Source: Halorubrum sp. CSM-61 (GTDB lineage: Archaea > Halobacteriota > Halobacteria > Halobacteriales > Haloferacaceae). From it: a stretch of DNA of 64,000 nt. Positions 52,784 through 61,344 of the stretch are shown piece after piece. The translations under genes were made by a program, and so were the position numbers. The notes under the pieces are model-generated. The model saw only the letters and a program-made list of their open reading frames with translations, had not been told where the DNA came from and did not search any database. The stretch spans positions 258,260 through 322,259 of the forward strand of contig NZ_RJJW01000003.1 in assembly GCF_003781945.1 (NCBI RefSeq), given 5' to 3'. Position 1 is the stretch's first letter. Every line of letters starts with the position of its first letter.

Positions 52784-53503
52784 ATGTCACCGACACCCAC
52801 CGTCGATCGGCGAACGATGCTTCGGAGCGTCGGCGCGGCCGCGCTCGGCGCCTCGCTGGCCGGCTGTGCCGGGCTGCCGATCGGATCGACCGGCGCCGCC
52901 GAGAACGCCGTGTTGGACGCGCCCGACAACTACGAGACGCTCGCGGAGCGAGACCTCCCGTACCCGATTCACGGCGAGCGGCTGCCCGAGGTCTCGGTCC
53001 CGGCGCCGAGACACGACCGCGAGGTGTCGACGCGGGAGTTCGTCGGCGAGCGCCACGTCATGCTCACCTTCGTGTTCACCCGGTGTTCGATGACGTGTCC
53101 GGCCCTGACCGCCAACCTCGTACAGGTACAGGCCGAGTCGGTCGCGGAGGGGTTCGCTGACGAGGTCGCGTTCCTGCCGACGACGTTCGATCCCGAACAC
53201 GACACCGCGGCCGAACTCGAGACGTACGGCGAGGACCGCGGCGTCGACTGGGACGCCGGCAACTGGTGGTTCCTCCGGCCGGAGAGCGAGGCCCGCGCAC
53301 GGGAGGTCGTCACCGACGCGTTCGGCGTCGCGTTCGAGCGCGTTCCGGAGGAGGACCGAGAGACGGAGAACATGGCGTACGTCCACGCCAACACGGTCCT
53401 GCTGGCGAACGCCGACGGCTACGTCGAGCGGGCTTACACCGGCCGGCCGCCGAACCCCGCCGACGTCGTAGACGACGTCCGGACGCTTCGGGAGAGGTGG
53501 TAG
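52784..53503 (+). CDS. Sco1/SenC-family copper chaperone
   Basis: The 239-aa exported protein has a twin-arginine/lipobox signal (DRRTMLRSVGAAALGASLAGC). The thioredoxin-fold domain carries the Sco copper site: FTRCSMTCPALTANL (C-x3-C, about residue 105) and the distal His in MAYVHANTVLLAN (about 202). Sco proteins deliver copper to CuA of subunit II; here delivery to NirK is also possible. It is the first of a run of three electron-transfer assembly genes separated by 1-4 bp. Confidence 0.9.
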   Translation: MSPTPTVDRRTMLRSVGAAALGASLAGCAGLPIGSTGAAENAVLDAPDNYETLAERDLPYPIHGERLPEVSVPAPRHDREVSTREFVGERHVMLTFVFTRCSMTCPALTANLVQVQAESVAEGFADEVAFLPTTFDPEHDTAAELETYGEDRGVDWDAGNWWFLRPESEARAREVVTDAFGVAFERVPEEDRETENMAYVHANTVLLANADGYVERAYTGRPPNPADVVDDVRTLRERW

Positions 53504-53504
53504 G

Positions 53505-54023
53505 ATGCGCCGACGAGACCTCCTCGCGGGCGCGGCGGGGATCGGGGTCGCCGGCCTCGGCGCCGGCGCCGTCTACGGCGACGTGTTCGGCGGCGACGAC
53601 GCGATGGCTTCCGTCGACCTCCCTCGGATCGAGGCGCCCGGAAGCCCGCCCGGTACCGAGACGGTCCCGGAGCCCGGCCGCGTCACCCTCGTGGAGGTGT
53701 TCGCCACGTGGTGTAGCGTCTGCGCGCGCTCGATGGCGCCGCTGAGCGAGGTCGCCGCGAGCGTCGCGGACGCGCAGGTCGTCTCCGTGACGAACGAGCC
53801 GGTCGGGCAGACGGTGACAGAGGACGATGTCGCCGAGTGGTGGCGCGAGCACGACGGCGACTGGCCGGTCGCGTACGACCCGGAGCTGACGCTCACCGAA
53901 CGCCTCGACGCGGCGGGCGTCCCGTACACCGTCGTGCTCGACGCCGACAACCGGATCGTCTCGACCGCCCGCGGCCACCAGTCCGCGGAGCGACTCCGGG
54001 AGCGACTCGCGGCCGCGAGGTGA
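53505..54023 (+). CDS. TlpA-like thioredoxin-fold protein
   Basis: The 172-aa protein has a short hydrophobic N-terminus (RRDLLAGAAGIGVAGLGAGAVY; twin Arg at 2-3) and a thioredoxin fold with the redox motif FATWCSVCARSMAPL (about residue 67) and the cis-Pro region VPYTVVLDADNRIV. It probably keeps Sco and CuA cysteines reduced outside the membrane. It is translated just after Sco and before CcdA, which would feed it electrons. Confidence 0.88.
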   Translation: MRRRDLLAGAAGIGVAGLGAGAVYGDVFGGDDAMASVDLPRIEAPGSPPGTETVPEPGRVTLVEVFATWCSVCARSMAPLSEVAASVADAQVVSVTNEPVGQTVTEDDVAEWWREHDGDWPVAYDPELTLTERLDAAGVPYTVVLDADNRIVSTARGHQSAERLRERLAAAR

Positions 54024-54027
54024 GCCC

Positions 54028-54690
54028 ATGAACGCCCAACTCGCCGGGACCGCGTCCTTCGCGCTCGGGGCGGGCGCCGCGACGTTCTTCTCGCCGTGCG
54101 CGTACGCCCTGCTCCCCGGCTACGTCGGCTACTACGCCGCCGCAGTCGACGACGGGGGCGTCCCGATCGCCGACGCGGCCGTCCGCGGTCTCGCGGCGGC
54201 GACCGGCGCGCTTCTCGCGTTCGGCGTCCTCTCCGGGATCGCGCTCGCCGCCGCCGAGGCGGTCGAGCGGCTCCTCCCCGTCGTCGAGCCGCTCGTCGGC
54301 GTCGCGCTCGTCGCCCTCGGCGGCGTCGTTCTCTCCGGCCGGAGCCTCGGCGCGCACGTCTCGCTCCCGGAGCGCCGGACGAGCGTGCTCGGGTTCGCCC
54401 TCTTCGGCGGCCTCTACGCGCTGGCCGCGACCGCCTGCGTGCTCCCGCTGTTCCTCGCGGTCGCGGTCCAGTCGATGACGTTCGGGACGGCCGGCGCCGC
54501 CGCGGTCCTCGCGAGCTACGCGGGGAGCTTCGCCGGCCTCATGCTGGCGGTGACAGTCGCGACCGCGGTCGGCCACCGCGTCGGTGCGGGCGCGGTCGCC
54601 GGGGGCGTCGACCGGTTCACCACGGTCGCCGGCGCCCTGCTCGTCGTCGCCGGCGTCGGACAGGTCGCCTACGCGCTCGGCGTCGTCTGA
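54028..54690 (+). CDS. ccdA: CcdA/DsbD-type membrane thiol reductant transporter
   Basis: The 220-aa protein has six hydrophobic segments. Characteristic blocks: FFSPCAYALLPGYVGYY near residue 22 (first conserved Cys) and GGLYALAATACVLPLFLAVAVQ near 130 (second Cys). CcdA moves reducing equivalents across the membrane to extracytoplasmic thioredoxins. The operon Sco-TlpA-CcdA is a copper-site or cytochrome assembly set. Confidence 0.88.
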   Translation: MNAQLAGTASFALGAGAATFFSPCAYALLPGYVGYYAAAVDDGGVPIADAAVRGLAAATGALLAFGVLSGIALAAAEAVERLLPVVEPLVGVALVALGGVVLSGRSLGAHVSLPERRTSVLGFALFGGLYALAATACVLPLFLAVAVQSMTFGTAGAAAVLASYAGSFAGLMLAVTVATAVGHRVGAGAVAGGVDRFTTVAGALLVVAGVGQVAYALGVV

Positions 54691-54696
54691 GATACC

Positions 54697-54708
54697 CGAA
54701 CGTGTTCG
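54697..54708 (+). promoter_or_regulatory. CGAACGTGTTCG palindrome after ccdA
   Basis: It is identical to the site before ctaB. It lies 96 nt before the start of the SRPBCC gene, with a TATA-like TGTATACC near 54738 between them. Confidence 0.5.
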
Positions 54709-54804
54709 AGACACGCACGAAGGGGTCGGAGCATCCTCTGTATACCGTCGAATGACCGCCACACATCCGAGACGCTCGTCGCGTTCCGACGAGGGGAGCG
54801 GCCC

Positions 54805-55222
54805 ATGAACTCGGTGACGCTCTCCCGGAGGATCGACGCGCCCCCGGTGACCGTCCGCGAGTCGATGAGGCGGATCGGCCAGTTCATTCGGGCGTCGGGG
54901 TTCGACGAGGTGACCGTCGACGGCGAGGCGGTCCGCGTCGCGAACGAGGTGGGGAATCACGACGATCGAGCTCGCGCTCGAACTCGTCGACCGCCCCGGA
55001 GCCGACCTCGCCTACGACCAGCGCGAGGGGATCTTCGAGGAGATGCGGACGACGCACGCCGTCTCCTCCGCGCCCGACGGCAGTGAGGTGGAAGCGACGA
55101 CGGCGTTCACGCCCGACGTCGCGATCGTCGGCGACGTGCTCGACGCGACGGTCATCGAGCGGCAGCGACGGACGGAGCTGACGGCCCAGTTCGACTGGCT
55201 CGAAGCGGTCTGCGTCGAGTGA
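54805..55222 (+). pseudogene. SRPBCC-like gene disrupted by a +1 frameshift
   Basis: The start reads MNSVTLSRRIDAPPVTVRESMRRIGQFIRASGFDEVTVDGEAVRVANEVG (residues 1-50), a polyketide-cyclase/SRPBCC-like N-terminus. The frame is then lost at GGGAATC (54952-54958). Dropping one A near 54955 restores ITTIELALELVDRPGADLAY and continues to a stop at 55220-55222, giving about 138 residues. The total length (418 = 3n+1) confirms one extra base. It may be a real pseudogene or an assembly error. Confidence 0.78.
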
Positions 55223-55319
55223 GGTCGGTGCCAGCGCGGCCGCGGTCGCTTGCGTCGCGGTACCACTCGCCAGTACCGTTATGCGGTCGCGGAGCGTACG
55301 CCAGCGTGGTGTTGCACAC

Positions 55320-55913
55320 ATGACTGGACAACGGATACTGATGATCGTCGGCGACTTCGGCGAGGACTACGAGATCATGGTCCCGTTCCAGGCGCTTCGG
55401 GCGGTCGGCCACGAAGTCCACGCGGTCTGTCCGGAGAGGGAGGGCGGAGAGACGGTCAAGACGGCGATCCACGACTTCCGGGGCGACCAGACCTATCTCG
55501 AAGAGCGCGGCCACGACTTCGAACTCACCCACGGGTTCGACGCGGTCGACCCGGCCGACTACGACGCCTTGGTCGTCCCCGGCGGGCGCGCGCCCGAGTA
55601 CCTCCGCGGCTACGACGAGGTGCTCGACGCGGTGCGGCACTTCTTCGAGGCCGACAAGCCGGTCGCGTCGCTCTGTCACGGCCCGCAGATCCTCGCGGCG
55701 GCGGGGGTGCTCGACGGCTACGAGATGACGGCGTACCCCGCGGTCAGGCCCGAGGTCGAGGCCGCGGGCTGCTCGTGGGTCGACGGCGTGACCACCGACG
55801 GGAACCTCGTCACCGGGCAGGCGTGGCCCGATCACCCCGAGTGGATCGCGCAGTTCCTCGACCTGCTCGGCACCGAGATCGAGCACGGCGCGCCCGCGGC
55901 GACCGCGGACTGA
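55320..55913 (+). CDS. DJ-1/PfpI-family protein
   Basis: The 197-aa soluble protein has a flavodoxin-like fold: RILMIVGDFGEDYEIMVPFQAL, YDALVVPGGRAPEYLRGYDEV and PVASLCHGPQILAAAGVLDG, with the nucleophile Cys in CHG (about residue 117), and DGNLVTGQAWPDHPEWI near the end. Members are deglycases, chaperones or proteases with disputed activities. It has no near operon partner. Confidence 0.9.
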   Translation: MTGQRILMIVGDFGEDYEIMVPFQALRAVGHEVHAVCPEREGGETVKTAIHDFRGDQTYLEERGHDFELTHGFDAVDPADYDALVVPGGRAPEYLRGYDEVLDAVRHFFEADKPVASLCHGPQILAAAGVLDGYEMTAYPAVRPEVEAAGCSWVDGVTTDGNLVTGQAWPDHPEWIAQFLDLLGTEIEHGAPAATAD

Positions 55914-55933
55914 CGCGCTCGCTACTTCTCTTC

Positions 55934-56536
55934 ATGGCCGATCCCCGCGCCGTCGCCGTCAACGTCGCCGCCAACACGAACCAGCCCGGCTTCCGCGGCC
56001 CCGTCTACCCCGACGGGTCGTTCGCCTACGTGCCGATCCCCGAGTCGGCGGCGACGCTCCCGCGCGAGCGGTTCCCGGTCGACGAGCCGCCCCCGACCTA
56101 CAGCGACCTCGACCTCCCCTTCGCGGTGCCGGCCGACCTGCGCGAGACTCCGGTCCACCTCGACCCGGAGCTCCCCCGCGTCCACGGGCGGGATCGCGCG
56201 ACCTACGGCGACCCCCACGGCGTGAAGGCCGGCCGGATCGCCGGGCTCGGCCCGGGCGACTGGCTGCTCTTCTACGCGACGCTGTCGCTGCGGCCGCACG
56301 GCTGGGCGGGCCCGGACGAGGGGAGCCGTCGCGGCGGGATCGAGGACGGCGACCCGGCGACCTCGGGGGCGTTCGAGCGCGTCGTCCCCCTGAGTACGCC
56401 GGAGGCTGGCGCGGACGCGAACCGCCTCGTCACCGCGCTCTCCAGCGACTCGGGGAAGGGGCCGTGGTGGCGGCGACCTATGGCGTTCGACGCCGACGCG
56501 GCGGAAAGTCTCTTTGAACGCATCGAGAAGGCCTGA
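55934..56536 (+). CDS. Nmad3-like putative nucleotide-modification-associated protein
   Basis: The 200-aa protein begins MADPRAVAVNVAANTNQPGFRGPVYPDGSFAYVPIPES, which fits the opening of Nmad3-type domains (an N-terminal strand followed by a DGxFxxxPIPE loop), then TYSDLDLPF, GLGPGDWLLFYATL and a Trp-Trp-Arg-Arg C-terminus. Nmad3 was named from linkage to modified bases; activity is unknown. The assignment is from remembered motifs. Confidence 0.5.
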   Translation: MADPRAVAVNVAANTNQPGFRGPVYPDGSFAYVPIPESAATLPRERFPVDEPPPTYSDLDLPFAVPADLRETPVHLDPELPRVHGRDRATYGDPHGVKAGRIAGLGPGDWLLFYATLSLRPHGWAGPDEGSRRGGIEDGDPATSGAFERVVPLSTPEAGADANRLVTALSSDSGKGPWWRRPMAFDADAAESLFERIEKA

Positions 56537-56676
56537 GAAGCCGCTTTTCGCGATCACGGGAGGAACGAACAAATATTGTGGCTACCTCTGACGGCTTCGG
56601 TCGCGAAACGGACGGAACGACGCCTTTCGGACGGGTTAAAGCGGGGAAAACGCGATATCGACGGGCGAATCGGCGA

Positions 56677-56690
56677 CCGAACACGTTCGG
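56677..56690 (+). promoter_or_regulatory. CCGAAC-AC-GTTCGG palindrome before the ABC operon
   Basis: Six-base perfect arms surround a 2-bp spacer. The site is about 90 nt before the start of the signal-less binding-protein gene, whose TATA-like sequence is near 56748. Confidence 0.55.
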
Positions 56691-56779
56691 TCGTCGCAAT
56701 ATTTGCGCGAAGATGGTTTCACCGCTCATCCTTGTCGGTTTCCGGAGTTATACCTTACAATAAAACCAAGAGGTATTCG

Positions 56780-57733
56780 ATGTCAGATTTGAATGTCTCC
56801 CACGAATACTTCACGTGGAGGCTGGTCCAGGACGTCGCGGAAGAGAACGGATACTTCGAGGACGAGGGCGTCGACGCCGACCTCTCGTACTTCGCGCCGG
56901 GCACGCAGGACTTCGAGGGCGAGAACGCCTTCGACGCCGACTGGTGGGACGACATGGACGAGGACGGCGGCACGCACGGCGTCTGCGAGTGGAACGCGGT
57001 CCAGGAGGTCTCCGAGACCGACCGCGACATCGTCGGCTCCTACAGCGAGTGGGACCGCGTCGTCTTCGTCGACGCCGACGACGACGCCGAGACCATCGAC
57101 GACCTGCGCGGTCGCTCCGTCGGGATCAACAAGTACGCCACCTCCTTCTACTCGATGCGCGAGATGCTGGAGAACGAGGGGTTCGACGAGGACGATATCG
57201 TCTTAGAGCACGTCGGCGAGGCCGAGGAGCGCTTCGACGCGGTGAAAGCGGGCGAGGTCGACTCCATCGCGGTGCTGGAGCCGTTCGTCACGCTCGGCCG
57301 CTACGACGAGGAGCTGAAGGAGGTCTTCGACGGCCCGTGCCGCGCCGCCATCACGACGCGCGAGCAGCCCGAGCCGGAGAAGCTGGAGGGGTTCCTCGCG
57401 GCGCTGAACCGCGCGGTCGCCGACATCAACGACGACCTCGACGGGTTCACCGACCGGTACGTCGAGCTCCTCGAGGACGAGGCCGGCGACAAGCCGGCGT
57501 TCGACGACGTGAACTTCGAGCGGCTCCGCGAGGAGTTCGAGCTCCGCGAGTTCCTCCCCGTGCGCGCCCCCGACGAGAAGCGGATCGACGCGACCACGGA
57601 CTGGATGCGCGAGAAGGGCTTCGTCCCGGACGACGCCGACATCGGGACCGCCGAGGAGCTCGACAACGAGGGCGTGCTCCCGGACGACGAGGCCGAGTCC
57701 GAGGAGGACGAGCCCGAGGCGACGGCGGACTGA
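56780..57733 (+). CDS. ABC substrate-binding-like protein without signal peptide
   Basis: The 317-aa acidic protein belongs to the NMT1/SsuA binding-protein superfamily: an opening strand with FTWRLVQDVAEENGYFEDEGVDADL, IDDLRGRSVGINKYATSFYSMREMLENEG (about 118-150), and RFDAVKAGEVDSIAVLEPFV (about 165-185). It starts directly at MSDLNVSHEYF, with no twin-arginine or lipobox sequence and no upstream extension in frame. It therefore should stay in the cytoplasm. It lies 3 bp before an ABC ATPase and is followed by a genuine exported binding protein. The thiamine-synthase THI5 Cys cluster is absent. It may be a sensor or a donor for the pathway. Confidence 0.7.
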   Translation: MSDLNVSHEYFTWRLVQDVAEENGYFEDEGVDADLSYFAPGTQDFEGENAFDADWWDDMDEDGGTHGVCEWNAVQEVSETDRDIVGSYSEWDRVVFVDADDDAETIDDLRGRSVGINKYATSFYSMREMLENEGFDEDDIVLEHVGEAEERFDAVKAGEVDSIAVLEPFVTLGRYDEELKEVFDGPCRAAITTREQPEPEKLEGFLAALNRAVADINDDLDGFTDRYVELLEDEAGDKPAFDDVNFERLREEFELREFLPVRAPDEKRIDATTDWMREKGFVPDDADIGTAEELDNEGVLPDDEAESEEDEPEATAD

Positions 57734-57736
57734 TCG

Positions 57737-58630
57737 ATGTCGATCGAGTCCCGCGCGGCGACGACCGAGGACGACGGGGAGTCGGACGCCCGATCCGAGG
57801 CGGAATCCGGCTCGCACTCCGAGTCCGACTCCGCGTCCGCGGTCGGAGCCGACGGTACCGCCGACGCCGAGACGGCCGGCCGTCGCGCCGCCGACGCCGC
57901 GCCGATCGCCGCCAGCGACCTCACGAAGCGGTACGACGAGACCCTCGTCTTCGACGGGCTCGACCTCCGGGTCGACCCCGGCGAGGTCTGCTGTCTGCTC
58001 GGGCCGTCCGGCTGCGGCAAGACGACGCTGCTGCACCTACTCGCGGGACTCGAGGACCCGACCGACGGCCGCGTCGAGATCGACGGCGAGGCCGTGACGG
58101 GGCCCGACTACCGGTGGGGCGTCGTCTTTCAGGACCCCCTGCTGTACCCGTGGCTCTCGGTGCGCGAGAACGTCGAGATCGGCCCGCGGCTCCGCGGCGG
58201 GGAGCCCGACGCCGACCACGTCGACGAGCTGTTAGAGCTGGTCGGGCTCGACGGCTTCGCGGACGCCGACACCGCGGACCTGTCGGGCGGGATGGCGCAG
58301 CGCGCGTCGCTCGCGCGGACGCTCGCGAACGACCCCGACGTGCTGCTCTTAGACGAGCCGTTCTCCGCGCTCGACCAGCTGACGAAGATGGAGCTGCAGG
58401 ACGAGCTGCTCCGGATCGTCGACGAGCTCGGCGTCACCGCCGTGTTCGTCACGCACGACATCGACGAGGCGGTGTACCTCGGCGACCGCGTCGCGATCAT
58501 GGGACCGGTCCCCGCGGGCATCGAACACGTCGAGCGCATCGACAGCGAGACGCGCTCCCGCGACGACGAGGCGTTCCTCGAGGAGCGCGCGGCGACCTTC
58601 GAGCAGCTGGAGGCGGTGGGACTCGAATGA
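57737..58630 (+). CDS. ABC transporter ATPase, nitrate/sulfonate/taurine type
   Basis: The 297-aa cytoplasmic ATPase has an acidic, Ser/Glu-rich N-terminal extension of about 50 residues, then Walker A LLGPSGCGKTTLLHLLAGL, Q-loop VVFQDPLLYPWLSV, signature DLSGGMAQRASLARTLA, Walker B DVLLLDEPFSALD and H-loop VFVTHDIDEAVYLGDRV. This is the SsuB/TauB/NrtD type. It overlaps the exported binding protein by 4 bp (ATGA). Confidence 0.9.
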   Translation: MSIESRAATTEDDGESDARSEAESGSHSESDSASAVGADGTADAETAGRRAADAAPIAASDLTKRYDETLVFDGLDLRVDPGEVCCLLGPSGCGKTTLLHLLAGLEDPTDGRVEIDGEAVTGPDYRWGVVFQDPLLYPWLSVRENVEIGPRLRGGEPDADHVDELLELVGLDGFADADTADLSGGMAQRASLARTLANDPDVLLLDEPFSALDQLTKMELQDELLRIVDELGVTAVFVTHDIDEAVYLGDRVAIMGPVPAGIEHVERIDSETRSRDDEAFLEERAATFEQLEAVGLE

Positions 58631-59964
58631 CGCGCGACCACGATAGCGGCCGAAGGCACGACCACGGCGCGGACCGCGACGACGAGGTCGACCCCGACGT
58701 CGCCGCGAGCGCGCGCGAACTCGTCGGCGGCGCCGGCTGGCGGAACCCATCGGAGAAGGCCCGCACGAGCGGGCTCTCTCGACGCGAGTTCATGAAGGAG
58801 TCGGGGCTGGCGTCGCTCGCGGCGGCCGGCGTCGGCGCGACGGCCGGCTGTCTCGGCGGCGGGAGCGGCGACGGCGGTCCACCGACCGCGGAGATCGGCT
58901 ACCTCCCGATCACGGACGCAGCGCCCCTGCTTACGGGGTACGCCAACGGCCACTTCGCGGACCACGGCGTCGACGCCGCGGAGCCGACGCTGTTCCGCGG
59001 CTGGTCGGACCTCGCGGAGGCGTTCCTCTCCGGCGAGGTCAACGTCGCCCACTTCCTGATGCCGATGACGGTGTGGATGCGCTACGGCGACGAGCTGGAC
59101 GCCAACGCGAAGGTCGTCGCGTGGGACCACACGGACGGCTCCGCGCTGACGGTCCAACAGGAGATCGACGAGTGGGCGGACCTCGGCGGCGGCACCGTCG
59201 CCGTCCCGTTCTGGTACTCCATCCACAACGTCATCCTCCAGATGGGGCTCCGCGAGCACGGGCTCACGCCCCGGACCGACTCCTCGGCCGACGAGGTGGC
59301 GGACGACGAGGTCAACCTCGTCGTGACGCCGCCGCCTGACATGCCCGCGGCGCTCGAGAACGGCTCCATCGAGGGGTACATCGTCGCCGAGCCGTTCAAC
59401 GCGATCGGCGAGCTCGACGCCGGCGGCAAGATCCTGCGCTTCACCGGCGACGTGTGGCGCGAGCACGCCTGCTGCGTCGTCGTGATGCGCGAGGAGCTGG
59501 TGGAGTCGCGGCCGGAGTGGACGACCGACGTGATGAGCGGGATCGTCGACGCTCAGCAGTACCTCCGCGAGAACCGGTCGGAGGCCGCGCAGCTGCTCTC
59601 CTCCGAGGGGAGCGGGCTGCTCCCGCAGGGCCCCGAGCCGATCGACCGCGCGCTCACGCACTACGACGAGCACCAGCCGTACCTCGACTCGGGCGCGATC
59701 CGGAACGCCGACTGGGACATCGACCGGATCGGCTTCTACCCGTACCCGTACCCCTCGTACACGGAGGAGCTGGTGCGCCGCATGAGCGAGACCCGCGTGG
59801 AGGGCGAGGACGCCTTCCTCGACGAGTTGGACCCCGCCGAGGTCGCCGACGACCTCGTCGCGTACGACCCGGTTCGCACAGCGCTGGAAGCGGCCGGCGG
59901 CCCGCCGGCGTTCGACGTTCCCGAGGACAATGGCTACGAGAGACAGGAGACGATACGGTTCTGA
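58627..59964 (+). CDS. Exported ABC substrate-binding protein, nitrate/sulfonate type
   Basis: The 445-aa protein has an unusually long acidic N-terminal segment before its twin-arginine lipobox signal (SRREFMKESGLASLAAAGVGATAGC, about 49-73). The binding domain starts IGYLPITDAAPLLTGYANGHFADHGVD, as in NrtA/CmpA/SsuA, with VNVAHFLMPMTVWMRYGDELD, GTVAVPFWYSIHNVILQ and IEGYIVAEPFNAIGELDAGG. Substrates of this group include nitrate, bicarbonate, sulfonates and thiamine precursors; none is certain. An internal start nearer the signal is possible. Confidence 0.85.
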   Translation: MTRDHDSGRRHDHGADRDDEVDPDVAASARELVGGAGWRNPSEKARTSGLSRREFMKESGLASLAAAGVGATAGCLGGGSGDGGPPTAEIGYLPITDAAPLLTGYANGHFADHGVDAAEPTLFRGWSDLAEAFLSGEVNVAHFLMPMTVWMRYGDELDANAKVVAWDHTDGSALTVQQEIDEWADLGGGTVAVPFWYSIHNVILQMGLREHGLTPRTDSSADEVADDEVNLVVTPPPDMPAALENGSIEGYIVAEPFNAIGELDAGGKILRFTGDVWREHACCVVVMREELVESRPEWTTDVMSGIVDAQQYLRENRSEAAQLLSSEGSGLLPQGPEPIDRALTHYDEHQPYLDSGAIRNADWDIDRIGFYPYPYPSYTEELVRRMSETRVEGEDAFLDELDPAEVADDLVAYDPVRTALEAAGGPPAFDVPEDNGYERQETIRF

Positions 59965-60709
59965 GCTGGTCGGGGAGAGCGGCCGCCTGCTGCCGGCGGT
60001 CGGGCTCCTCGGCGGCCTCGCCGTCTGGTGGGCGGTGACGGCGCTCGGCAGCGGCATCATCACCAACTTCGCGCCGGCGGCGACGTTCGCCGTCCTCGCG
60101 GAGCTGGTCGTCTCGCCCGCGTTCTACGACCACGTCCTCGTCAGCATCTACCGGTTCGCGATCGCCTTAGGCCTCTGTCTGGCGGTCGGGCTCCCGATCG
60201 GGATCGTCGTCGGCTACTTCAAGGCGGCAGAGCGCGCGACGACCGTGCTCTTCCAGTTCATGCGAATGATCTCGCCGTTGGCGTGGTTCCCCATCGCCAT
60301 CATCGTCTTCGGCGTCGGGACCCGGTCGGCGGTGTTCGTGATGTTCATGGCCGGCCTCTGGCCGATCGTGTTGAACACCGCCCACGGGATCGCGACGATC
60401 GACGACGACTGGATCACGGTCGGCGAGTCGCTCGGCGGCGACACGCGCGCCCTGCTCCGCCGGGTCGTCGTCCCCGCGGTGATCCCGGACATGCTCACGG
60501 GGATCCGCCTGTCGATCGGCATCCTCTGGATCATCCTCGTCCCCGCGGAGATGCTCGGGGTCAACACCGGGCTGGGCTACCTCATCTTAGACGCCCGCGA
60601 TCGGTTCTCCTACGCGGAGATCCCCGCGATCATGCTGGTGATCGGCTTTATCGGGTTCTGGCTCGACCTATCCGTCCGTCGGCTTCACACACGGTGGAAC
60701 TGGGGGTAG
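59930..60709 (+). CDS. ABC transporter permease, nitrate/sulfonate type
   Basis: The 259-aa membrane protein has six predicted helices and the EAA loop GESLGGDTRALLRRVVVPAVIPDMLTGIRL near residue 165-195, as in SsuC/TauC/NrtB permeases. It overlaps the binding-protein gene by 35 bp in a different frame. With the ATPase and binding protein it forms a complete importer. Confidence 0.9.
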   Translation: MATRDRRRYGSELVGESGRLLPAVGLLGGLAVWWAVTALGSGIITNFAPAATFAVLAELVVSPAFYDHVLVSIYRFAIALGLCLAVGLPIGIVVGYFKAAERATTVLFQFMRMISPLAWFPIAIIVFGVGTRSAVFVMFMAGLWPIVLNTAHGIATIDDDWITVGESLGGDTRALLRRVVVPAVIPDMLTGIRLSIGILWIILVPAEMLGVNTGLGYLILDARDRFSYAEIPAIMLVIGFIGFWLDLSVRRLHTRWNWG

Positions 60710-61007
60710 TCGGCTCTGCCGACGCCCTCGATTGACAGATCGCGTCTATCGAAGCACTACATTTCAAATAAACTATATTATAACGGCAGGCTGCCGGGAT
60801 TGCGAATACATTATTTATCGGTTCACGGAGAGAATCTATCGGGTACCGTTTCGACGGCAGCTCTGAATACAAGTAGTATACTCGAAGCGAGATTAGGGAG
60901 GCCTATTTCAGAGAGAGTACAGGGCTCAGAGACGGCGTTTCGAGTAATGTCAGGTTATACGTAATACGGTATCTGTTACTACTGGGGAAGAATAACGATA
61001 GTGAGTC

Positions 61008-61292
61008 ATGAGTGAGTCTTCGGAAGAACTGCTTCTGAGTATCGCCGAGACGGTTTCCGACGCGTTGAGCACGCCGATAGAGGAGTTACCCCCGCTCTCT
61101 CAGTCGGTTGACCTCGAGGGACTGGAGGCGATCGTTACGGACGACCGAGCCCGCGATGTGACGGTCACGTTCCCGTACGCTGGTCACAGGGTCATCGTTC
61201 ACTCGGACAGCCTCGTCTACGTTCGCCCGATTCAGAACGATACCACAGACCGATGTGACAGCTGCACACAGGACACGAGTCATCACGTGTGA
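61008..61292 (+). CDS. HalOD1 output-domain protein
   Basis: This small protein has 94 aa. The HalOD1 pattern is present: LLLSIAETVSDALSTPIEELPPLSQSVDLEGLEAIV, then DVTVTFPYAGHRVIVHSDSLVYV. HalOD1 proteins are haloarchaeal output domains linked to signal transduction, usually stand-alone. The C-terminal CDSCTQDTSHH is unusual and could bind a metal. The AT-rich 298-bp gap before it (60710-61007) shows no clear feature. Confidence 0.8.
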   Translation: MSESSEELLLSIAETVSDALSTPIEELPPLSQSVDLEGLEAIVTDDRARDVTVTFPYAGHRVIVHSDSLVYVRPIQNDTTDRCDSCTQDTSHHV

Positions 61293-61344
61293 AACAACCC
61301 CTCCCGCACGTCGATTTATGTGTCATGCTACCGTGCGTACAGGC

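Noticed and set aside
56780-57733. THI5/NMT1-type HMP-P synthase
   Set aside because: The fold family matches but the Cys cluster characteristic of THI5 is absent.
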